DNA of 12,314 bases from Synergistaceae bacterium (GTDB taxonomy: Bacteria > Synergistota > Synergistia > Synergistales > Synergistaceae), in assembly GCA_012728505.1 (NCBI GenBank), contig JAAYEY010000079.1, forward strand, positions 1-12,314, given 5' to 3'. A model generated the notes under the pieces. The model saw only the letters and a list, made by a program, of their open reading frames with translations. It had not been told where the DNA came from and ran no database searches. The stretch's first letter is position 1; each line of letters starts with the position of its first letter. A program made the position numbers and the translations under genes. Below, piece by piece: positions 6,125-12,314 of the stretch.

Positions 6125-7515
6125 GGAAATTAAGAAAAAACATCCTCCTACAGCTGACCATAGCTGTACTCCTTCCCAGCCTTGGCGCCTTTTTGCTGGC
6201 ATGGATAGGTTTTTGCCAGTTTGAAAACACTATGGAGGGGATAGCCGGTTCTTACGTGCAAAACCTTGCAAGAGGAGCTGCAGCAAGACTGGAATCTTCT
6301 CAGTGGGATTTGAGGACTGACGGCACATGGCAGCCGAATCAATACAGGTCACGCATTCTCGGACTTGGAGAAATGATGTCTGATAAAATGGCTGTGCCCG
6401 GTATGTTTGCTGTCTTTGACGGCGACGGAAATCTGATATACGGAACATCTAACGTTACAATCCTTTCTATCATCTGGGACAAACCGATTTCAGTTATGTC
6501 TCCCCAGAAAATAAGTGGACCTGATGGAAAATTCTACACTATTGCTGTTTATCCTATGCTACAGAGAAATCTTTACGTAGTTGCAGCTGTGTCGTGGGAC
6601 AAATTACTCGGTCCCATGGTTTCTCTTACTACTTTCTGGCCCTTTGTTATAGGGGTGCTCGGTTTGATTGGTATCTTCTCAGTTTATATAATGTGGCAAA
6701 AGGTTATCATGCCGCTTAAAGATCTTGAGGAGGAAGTCTCCTTGCTTAGGTGGGGAGAAGAAGTTCCACTGAAAAATGCACCTGAGGCTGTGACTGAACT
6801 TCAAAAACTAAGAGAGGCACTTGTGGTCCTTGCGAATTCTGCAATAGACAAAGTGGAACTCTCAAGAAGGTATGTAATTGACCTTGTGAAAGTGCAGGAA
6901 GAAGAGCGGGCAAGAATATCACGCGAGATACACGACGGCCCTCTTCAAGATATAACTGCATTGATACAAAGGATCCGACTGCTTTCTCTTGACAGCGACT
7001 CTCCTGAAGAGAGAAAAAAACAGCTGGAAGAAGCCGAAAAGGCAGCAATGGCAGGAGTTAAGGAGATGAGAGAGTTATGCAGCAATCTCACTCCCCCATG
7101 GCTTGACTTAGGTATAGTACAAGCTCTAACAGAGCTTTCGGAAAGACAGAGTGCCCAGCTCAATATAAAAATACATCTTGACCTTCAAGAAGTCCCTGAA
7201 CTTCCTGATGATGTTACACTTGCTTTTTTCAGGGTTGCTCAGGAAGCTGTCAACAATTCTGCGAGACATGCAGAGGCAGAAAATGTATATATATCATTAA
7301 AGAACACAGGAAAAATAATCCTCCTTCAGATAGAGGATGATGGGAAAGGCTTTGAAGTGCTTGATAATTTCACCGAACTTCGTGTTCAAGGACACAGGGG
7401 CCTCTCCAACATGAGGGAGAGGATGTCAATAGTCGGTGGTACTTTTAGCATTTTCTCAACTCCGAAAAAAGGAACAGTAATTCGTTGTGAACTGCCGTTA
7501 GTCACTGTACAATAG
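6121..7515 (+). CDS. NarX/DegS-type membrane sensor histidine kinase
   Basis: The protein has 464 residues. It has one membrane helix at about 8-31, an extracytoplasmic sensor region at about 32-170 (with the stretch AVFDGDGNLIYGTSN resembling Cache/PAS-type sensor folds) and a second helix at about 171-193. A HAMP-like linker (about 195-245) follows. The HisKA_3 dimerisation region has the phosphoacceptor His271 in EEERARISREIHDGPLQD. The HATPase domain shows the N box EAVNNSARH (375-383), the G1 box DDGKGF (406-411) and the G2 region HRGLSNMRERM (425-435). The start is TTG at 6121, overlapping the regulator's TGA, with GGAAG at 6106-6110 upstream; this is the only start giving a complete first membrane helix. 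It phosphorylates the regulator encoded just upstream. The ligand cannot be deduced from sequence. Confidence 0.94.
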   Translation: MRKLRKNILLQLTIAVLLPSLGAFLLAWIGFCQFENTMEGIAGSYVQNLARGAAARLESSQWDLRTDGTWQPNQYRSRILGLGEMMSDKMAVPGMFAVFDGDGNLIYGTSNVTILSIIWDKPISVMSPQKISGPDGKFYTIAVYPMLQRNLYVVAAVSWDKLLGPMVSLTTFWPFVIGVLGLIGIFSVYIMWQKVIMPLKDLEEEVSLLRWGEEVPLKNAPEAVTELQKLREALVVLANSAIDKVELSRRYVIDLVKVQEEERARISREIHDGPLQDITALIQRIRLLSLDSDSPEERKKQLEEAEKAAMAGVKEMRELCSNLTPPWLDLGIVQALTELSERQSAQLNIKIHLDLQEVPELPDDVTLAFFRVAQEAVNNSARHAEAENVYISLKNTGKIILLQIEDDGKGFEVLDNFTELRVQGHRGLSNMRERMSIVGGTFSIFSTPKKGTVIRCELPLVTVQ

Positions 7516-7568
7516 ACTATATTTCTTTATCAAACGATCGAAAGGTGGGAGCCCGCAGGGCGAATGAC

Positions 7569-9200
7569 TTGAAATTAAGAATTCATGGAGCAGCAGGAGA
7601 AGTAACAGGATCAAACTATATGATCGAGACCAGTTTATATAAGGTGCTCGTTGACTGCGGTTTCCACCAGGGACAGGACGAACAAAAACACGAGGGAGAA
7701 CCTTTTGCCTATAACCCCGGCGGAGTAGATGCTCTCATCTTAACCCACGCACACATAGACCACAGCGGAAGAATACCACTCCTAGTAAAAGAAGGTTTTA
7801 AAGGAAAGGTGTTCTGCACATTCGCGACAGCGGAACTGGTTGAGATCCTCTGGAGGGATTCCGCCAAAATCATGGGGGAAGATGCTCAGTGGAGGACAAG
7901 GAAAAATCGCAGAAGAGGACTGCCTCCTGTAGAACCTCTTTACACAGAAAAAGAAGTCGAAGCTTCGCTTAAATTAATCTCTCCTATCCCTTATGACGAA
8001 GTTATAGAAATAACGGAAGGATTAAAAATACGTATGCGCGAGGCGGGACACATCCTTGGCAGCTCAATAATCGAAGCGTGGGTATCAGAAAACAATGGAA
8101 ATAAACCTGTAAAAGTTGTTTTTTCAGGAGACTTGGGATCTCTTGAAGGCGTCATAGAAAAACCCCCAACTATGATCGAAGAAGCGGATTTTGTATTGAT
8201 CGAATCAACTTACGGCGACAGACTTCATAAGTCTCTTGAGGAGACTAGAACTGAATTTGAAAACGTCTTGAAAGATGCTCTTAAAACAAGTGCGAAAGTT
8301 CTTGTGCCAACATTTGTCGTTGACCGAGCCCAAAGAGTGCTATATGAATTAGATCTTTTCCAGAAGAAATATCCTAACCTTCAGATGCCCAAAATATACC
8401 TTGACTCACCAATGGGAGTAAAGGTGACTGAGATATACGGTAAATATATCCCACACCTTTCAAGAGAGCTTAAAGAAATGTTCCTTAAGGGAGACGACCC
8501 GTTCGAACCCGAAAATTTTCAATTCGTCAGATCTGCTGAAGAATCGAGAGCCGTAAACGACGAAAGAAGCGGTATTATACTTGCAGGAAGCGGAATGTGC
8601 TCTGGCGGAAGGATAATGCACCATCTTAAACATAACCTCTTCAAGCAAGACACCCATGTTATATTTGTAGGGTATCAGGCCTACGGAACGCTGGGCAGAA
8701 GGCTGGTAGACGGTGCGAAAGAGATTAGAATAGCGGGAGAAGATGTCACCGTAAAGGCTCAGCTCCACACTATCAACGGTTTCTCCGCACATGCAGACAG
8801 AGATGACCTCCTGGAATGGGCCGGAAACTTCTCTAAAAAAACAAGGTTCATCGTGGTACATGGAGAGCCGAAACCGGCTCAAGCACTTGCAATGGGACTC
8901 AGCGATAAAGGTTACTCAGCCTGGGTTCCCGCACTGAATGATACAATAGATCTTCTTGCTCCTATAGAAGAGAGAACGACAAAAATGCCTGTAATATCAC
9001 AGAGGATAATAGACAGACTTGAAATCAGTCCTCAGGATATCATCCAAGTACTGTCAGCAATTACGAGTAAAGCCGATGAAATACAAAAAATAACTATAGA
9101 AAGCAAAGATTATGCAAAGATTATTCCCCTGCTTGTTTCTGCTAAAACGTTAATGGAAACAGCTGCTTCATTGGGAGAAAATACTAAAAAATCTGCATAG
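7569..9200 (+). CDS. MBL-fold beta-CASP hydrolase, RNA-processing exonuclease/endonuclease-like
   Basis: This is a CPSF73/YSH1-like metallo-beta-lactamase enzyme expected to cleave RNA with two zinc ions. Numbered from TTG 7569 (543 residues), it has GAAGEVTGSNYM at the N terminus, the metal motif HAHIDH (60-65), motif 3 His161 in AGHILGSS, Asp188 in FSGDLG, beta-CASP motif A around Glu212 in IESTYGD, motif B SGMCSGGRIMHH (341-352), the RMMBL-type GFSAHAD (404-410) and motif C VVHGEPK (429-435). About 75 further residues follow, as in the longer bacterial members. The family normally begins at M-K-x-x-x-G-A, which favours TTG at 7569 with AGGG at 7557-7560. A GTG at 7545 after AAAGG would add eight residues. 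It is 53 bases (or 29) from the kinase stop and may share its transcript. Confidence 0.9.
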   Translation: MKLRIHGAAGEVTGSNYMIETSLYKVLVDCGFHQGQDEQKHEGEPFAYNPGGVDALILTHAHIDHSGRIPLLVKEGFKGKVFCTFATAELVEILWRDSAKIMGEDAQWRTRKNRRRGLPPVEPLYTEKEVEASLKLISPIPYDEVIEITEGLKIRMREAGHILGSSIIEAWVSENNGNKPVKVVFSGDLGSLEGVIEKPPTMIEEADFVLIESTYGDRLHKSLEETRTEFENVLKDALKTSAKVLVPTFVVDRAQRVLYELDLFQKKYPNLQMPKIYLDSPMGVKVTEIYGKYIPHLSRELKEMFLKGDDPFEPENFQFVRSAEESRAVNDERSGIILAGSGMCSGGRIMHHLKHNLFKQDTHVIFVGYQAYGTLGRRLVDGAKEIRIAGEDVTVKAQLHTINGFSAHADRDDLLEWAGNFSKKTRFIVVHGEPKPAQALAMGLSDKGYSAWVPALNDTIDLLAPIEERTTKMPVISQRIIDRLEISPQDIIQVLSAITSKADEIQKITIESKDYAKIIPLLVSAKTLMETAASLGENTKKSA

Positions 9201-9228
9201 TCTTTCTTCCCTTCAAGAGCAATGGAGA

Positions 9229-9279
9229 TATAATACCTTGGTTGGAGAAACTAAGTTATAACTGACTATATTTTATGAT
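9229..9279 (+). promoter_or_regulatory. Intergenic promoter region upstream of the membrane-anchored protein
   Basis: The 99-base gap (9201-9299) holds a TATAAT at 9229-9234 without a good -35. Further on, TAAGTTATAACTGACTATAT (9252-9271) contains a TATATT at 9267-9272, and TATGAT follows at 9274-9279. A strong GAGGAG-type ribosome site (9285-9290) then precedes the ATG at 9300. One of these -10-like boxes is likely used; which one cannot be decided. Confidence 0.3.
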
Positions 9280-9299
9280 AGAGCGAGGAGAGAGGCCAA

Positions 9300-10847
9300 A
9301 TGTCTAAAAGGACCAAGATGCTTATTTTTCTGTCCTGTACGGTAATAGCCGTACTCTTTGGTCTATTTATATACTTCAGCACTAGGGGTCCGGAAGTTCT
9401 AGTAACCAAGCTGCCACTCCCCTCCGTTTCTAATCCTTATGCTTTGGTTGAAACTGAAGAGAACTATTCTCCTCTTTCGCTCTTCGCATTGCTAACCGAT
9501 GGACAATTCGCACTACTAAGGGAAGGATCTGCTGGAAACCAGATCCTTTCCATTGCAAAAAGCTCAAAAGAATGTGCCGTACTTATCGAAGATGGAAATG
9601 AAAATGTTATCGATATTTATGCTGTTCTCCGATTGCTTCCTGAAGATATCTCTTCCCTGTCAAAAGGAGAGCTTCCTAAATCGTGGAAAACCATCTTAGG
9701 CAATACGGAGGTAATAAAAAGCAAAGAAAAAAGCTCGTGGGAAATAAAGACAAGGAACTCATCTTACCCTCTCTACTACAGCACCGAAAGAGAGGTAGTA
9801 ATTATTTCTCAAAACAAAAACTCTTTCTTAAAATTGCTCAATATAAAATCTGGTGCCGAAAAAGGAATCCCCAGGAATTTTTGGGAAAAAGAGAAAGGTT
9901 GGCCTGCACATATTGAAATTTGCGATGGGGGGCTAATGTTTGCTGAAGATAGCCCTGAATCACCACTAGTCCTGAGAGCTGCCTGGCGTTCACATGATAC
10001 TGACAAAAAAAATGACAAAATAGGAGAGGCCATATGGAGAATAAAAGGTCTCGAAAAGAGGATCTCTCCTCTTTTCCTAAAATCTCTTAAACCAAAGACA
10101 TGGGATACAGCAAACTGTATCATACCTGAGCCACTGCTTATCTCTGCAGGCTTAAATATTGACAAATTAAGCGGCTCTCAAAAAGATTGGCCCTTCCCTC
10201 TTAACACCGCTGCAGAATTCGGTACGACGATTGGATTAAGCGTAAAACAGATACAAAAAATACTTTCAGGAGAAACTATATTCTCCATCGGCGGACATAA
10301 CAAACTTCTCTGGTTCTCACTCCCGGGCTTTATGGTGGAATTCACAGGAGATAAAGACCTTATGAAAGAACTTGTTAACGCTTTCTGGAGCAGATTATTT
10401 TTAGGAGTAGAACCTAAACCAATGGATGGTTTTGACTTCGGTGGCACCGCCAATGTTCCTTTTTCAGTTGTGGGAGCTGGCAGAGAGAATATAGCCATAC
10501 TTGGACTCCTTTCTCCTGAATCGATAAAAGCAACAGGTAGGCTTGACAGTTTCCTTAAAAGTGATGAGAAAGCCATAGGCTGGGTCATCGCAGATCTTCC
10601 GAGAACAGGTGCCGCTCTTCGTGATATGACTAAAATGAATGCTTTTATGAGTGATTCAAGTTTGGATGAGGATCATTCTTATGGAGATGATACAGAGGAT
10701 ATTTTCCAACCAGATTCTTCATTTTCGCCTTTTGATCAGGGTATCTCAGATTCTTTTGGCAATGTTCTGAAAGATATGGGCAAAACTCTTATAGTATGGG
10801 AGACAGCTGACTCGGGCCGAATCAACTGGTACAAAAACTCGAAATAA
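9300..10847 (+). CDS. Membrane-anchored protein of unknown function
   Basis: I do not recognise this 515-residue protein with certainty. It opens with a positively charged stretch (MSKRTK) and one hydrophobic helix at about 7-27 without a clear lipobox or signal-peptidase site. The remaining roughly 485 residues are therefore predicted to lie outside the membrane behind an N-terminal anchor. Two stretches look alike in style: 60-180 (FALLTDGQFALLREG, later WKTILGNTEVIKS and YSTEREVVIISQNKNSF) and 325-385 (LSGETIFSIGG, then LPGFMVEFTGDKDLMKELV). This resembles anchored DUF3352-like proteins, but only loosely. An acidic, serine-rich patch occupies about 455-490 near the C terminus. There are no catalytic motifs. 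It has its own ribosome site and probably its own promoter, and tyrS follows 58 bases downstream. Confidence 0.75.
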   Translation: MSKRTKMLIFLSCTVIAVLFGLFIYFSTRGPEVLVTKLPLPSVSNPYALVETEENYSPLSLFALLTDGQFALLREGSAGNQILSIAKSSKECAVLIEDGNENVIDIYAVLRLLPEDISSLSKGELPKSWKTILGNTEVIKSKEKSSWEIKTRNSSYPLYYSTEREVVIISQNKNSFLKLLNIKSGAEKGIPRNFWEKEKGWPAHIEICDGGLMFAEDSPESPLVLRAAWRSHDTDKKNDKIGEAIWRIKGLEKRISPLFLKSLKPKTWDTANCIIPEPLLISAGLNIDKLSGSQKDWPFPLNTAAEFGTTIGLSVKQIQKILSGETIFSIGGHNKLLWFSLPGFMVEFTGDKDLMKELVNAFWSRLFLGVEPKPMDGFDFGGTANVPFSVVGAGRENIAILGLLSPESIKATGRLDSFLKSDEKAIGWVIADLPRTGAALRDMTKMNAFMSDSSLDEDHSYGDDTEDIFQPDSSFSPFDQGISDSFGNVLKDMGKTLIVWETADSGRINWYKNSK

Positions 10848-10850
10848 CAG

Positions 10851-10876
10851 TAAGTTATGACCTATATAATTTTCAT
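10851..10876 (+). promoter_or_regulatory. Putative promoter/leader of tyrS
   Basis: In the 58-base gap, TATAAT occurs at 10865-10870, preceded by TAAGTTATGAC (10851-10861), an 11-base element matching TAAGTTATAAC at 9252-9262 with one difference. No good -35 hexamer is present. The ribosome site GGAGG at 10891-10895 lies 10 bases before the ATG. The gap is too short for a T-box leader. Confidence 0.35.
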
Positions 10877-10905
10877 GAGCAATAAAAACCGGAGGGATAA
10901 ATAAA

Positions 10906-12186
10906 ATGTACTGCAATGCGCTGGAAGTTTTAAAAGAACGTGGATTCGTTGAGTGGAGTAGCCATACCGAAGAGCTAGAGGAACACTTTATAAACAATAT
11001 GGTGACGGGCTATATAGGTTTTGACCCAAGTGCTGACAGCCTACACGTTGGGAACCTTGTAGCAATAATGGGACTTGCTTGGATGCAGCGTCTCGGCCAC
11101 CGCCCTGTTGCGCTTGCCGGAGGAGGCACCGGACGTATTGGAGACCCTTCTGGAAAAAGCTCTGAACGAAACCTTCTCTCAGAGGACCAGATAAGCTACA
11201 ACGTAGAACGTATAGCAAAACAACTTAAGCATTTTTTGGATTTTGACTGCGGAGAGAACAGCGCTTTGCTCTTGAACAACAATGACTGGCTTAAAAAATT
11301 AAATTATATCGAATTTCTCAGAGATATTGGAAAATATTTCCCCGTAAGTTTTCTGGTAAACAGGGACTACGTAAGAAACCGCGTGGTAGACCCAGACAAA
11401 TCGATAACATATACGGAGCTTTCTTACATACTGCTTCAAGCTTATGACTTTAACCACATGTTCAATGAGATAGGCTGCACCCTCCAAATGGGCGGGAACG
11501 ACCAACAAGTGAACATCATCGCCGGCATGGATCTTTCCAGAAAAAAATCAGGGGGTCAGTGTTTCGGCATGACATTCCCCCTTCTGCTCAACTCACAGGG
11601 ACAGAAATTCGGAAAATCGGAAAGTGGAGCCGTATACCTTTCCCCACACCGCACGAGTATATACAAATTCTACCAATTCTGGATAAATGTTGATGACAGC
11701 GATCTTGAAAAACTTTATAAGCTATTCACATTTATGAAACTCGATGAGATAGACGCTATTATTAGCGATCATATCACCGACCCACATCTGAGAAAAGCTC
11801 AAAAAAAGCTAGCATGGGACCTTACATGCAGAGTACACGGTGAAGATGCAGCTAAAAAGGCCAGAGATGCAAGCGCTCTTCTCTTCGGAGAGATGGATAT
11901 TAAAGATGCAGACACCGAGCTCCTTGACACTCTGTCGGCAGAGATACCTTTCGCAGAGATAGATTCAAAGAGAGACGGATCCCTTACAGAGTTGCTTGTG
12001 CTATCAGGCGGATGTGCTTCAAAAGGCGAAGCAAAACGCAAAATAAAAGAAGGTGGAGTTTACCTCAACGGCACCAAGATTACAGAGGAAGCAAAACAGA
12101 TTTCACCTGAAGATATTTTAGACGGTGGTTATGTACAACTAAGAGTCGGAAAGAAAGACTTCAGGCTTGTCAGATTCAAAGATTGA
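10906..12186 (+). CDS. tyrS: Tyrosyl-tRNA synthetase
   Basis: This cytoplasmic class I synthetase charges tRNA-Tyr with tyrosine using ATP. The 426 residues match the usual TyrS length. The tyrosine pocket is seen in GYIGFDPSADSLHVGN (35-50), which includes the HIGH-equivalent HVGN, and in the YxxxQxxD pattern at 174-181. GGNDQ is at 196-200 and the KMSKS loop is KFGKS (234-238). The following KFYQFWINVDDSDLEKLYKL is typical of the bacterial TyrS subfamily. A C-terminal S4 RNA-binding domain (about 357-426) includes GGCASKGEAKRKIKEGGVYL. Position 201, normally Trp in GSDQW, is Gln here. The ATG at 10906 has GGAGG at 10891-10895. The gene is probably transcribed from the TATAAT at 10865 and ended by the hairpin at 12222-12275. 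Confidence 0.97.
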   Translation: MYCNALEVLKERGFVEWSSHTEELEEHFINNMVTGYIGFDPSADSLHVGNLVAIMGLAWMQRLGHRPVALAGGGTGRIGDPSGKSSERNLLSEDQISYNVERIAKQLKHFLDFDCGENSALLLNNNDWLKKLNYIEFLRDIGKYFPVSFLVNRDYVRNRVVDPDKSITYTELSYILLQAYDFNHMFNEIGCTLQMGGNDQQVNIIAGMDLSRKKSGGQCFGMTFPLLLNSQGQKFGKSESGAVYLSPHRTSIYKFYQFWINVDDSDLEKLYKLFTFMKLDEIDAIISDHITDPHLRKAQKKLAWDLTCRVHGEDAAKKARDASALLFGEMDIKDADTELLDTLSAEIPFAEIDSKRDGSLTELLVLSGGCASKGEAKRKIKEGGVYLNGTKITEEAKQISPEDILDGGYVQLRVGKKDFRLVRFKD

Positions 12187-12221
12187 AAGGTGTCCCTGGT
12201 AAGATTAAATAACCATATTCT

Positions 12222-12275
12222 GCGCGGGAATCATTTCAGCAGCCACATTGCCGATTTTTTCCCGCGTGATTTTTA
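12222..12275 (+). terminator. Probable rho-independent terminator of tyrS
   Basis: CGCGGGAA (12223-12230) pairs perfectly with TTCCCGCG (12259-12266). The 28-base loop can form an inner stem of GCAG (12239-12242) with TTGC (12248-12251). A T-rich run, GATTTTT, follows at 12269-12275. It lies about 36 bases after the tyrS stop. The long loop makes it less than ideal. The remaining bases to 12314 hold nothing recognisable apart from a TAAGTTA at 12283-12289. Confidence 0.55.
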
Positions 12276-12314
12276 ACTGTAATAAGTTAATAAACTGAAC
12301 TTTCCCACCTGTTG

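Noticed and set aside
8460..8882. Open frame of 140 codons on the - strand
   Set aside because: It lies wholly opposite the beta-CASP gene, whose conserved motifs run through it, and its product is rich in Ser, Cys and Tyr with no domain.
9330..9345. Lipoprotein signal at Cys13 of the membrane-anchored protein
   Set aside because: The preceding residues F-L-S do not fit the lipobox, and the hydrophobic run continues well past the cysteine, favouring an uncleaved anchor.
10178..10588. Open frame of 136 codons on the - strand
   Set aside because: It is antisense to the continuous membrane-anchored protein frame, with no ribosome site or recognisable motif. A shadow frame is the simplest reading.
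10848..10905. T-box leader regulating tyrS
   Set aside because: The gap is only 58 bases, too short for a T-box, and it lacks the conserved T-box sequence and an antiterminator.
1..12314. CRISPR arrays, insertion sequences, tRNA or rRNA genes
   Set aside because: No spaced direct repeats, transposase frames, terminal inverted repeats or cloverleaf sequences were seen. The genes are contiguous housekeeping or metabolic types.

Overview
The window holds eleven genes, all on the + strand and tightly packed. No RNA genes, insertion sequences, CRISPR arrays or long repeats are visible, and no gene-free stretch exceeds about 130 bases. The AT-leaning composition, heavy use of AGA/AGG arginine codons, frequent TTG starts, strong GGAGG-type ribosome sites and a citrate-lyase maturation pair beside acyl-amino-acid and acyl-CoA genes suggest an anaerobic, organic- or amino-acid-fermenting bacterium. 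Synergistota or a Gram-positive-like anaerobe fits best; this is inference and no marker gene proves it.

Region 1 (45-4298) looks like one operon: an M20D-type amidohydrolase, a class I adenylate-forming acyl-CoA synthetase, citrate lyase ligase (citC) and apo-citrate lyase phosphoribosyl-dephospho-CoA transferase (citX). Gaps are 17 and 15 bases and citC/citX overlap by 26. CitC and CitX mature the acyl carrier protein of citrate lyase, but the lyase subunits (citD, citE, citF) and citG are not in the window. The M20 protein lacks the usual general-base Glu and one metal-ligand His. The synthetase has Glu where the family has the catalytic A10 lysine. This cluster is the most unusual part of the window.

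Region 2 (4299-5448) starts with an intergenic stretch carrying a promoter-like TATAAT and a perfect 12-base palindrome. It continues with a ComEB-type dCMP deaminase abutting an HD-domain hydrolase.

Region 3 (5486-7515) is a NarL/DegU-type two-component system: a response regulator followed, with a 4-base overlap, by its membrane histidine kinase.

Region 4 (about 7545-12186) contains a metallo-beta-lactamase/beta-CASP RNA nuclease-like protein, a membrane-anchored protein of unknown function, and tyrosyl-tRNA synthetase, followed by a probable terminator. The intergenic stretches before the last two genes share a TAAGTTAT-containing element.
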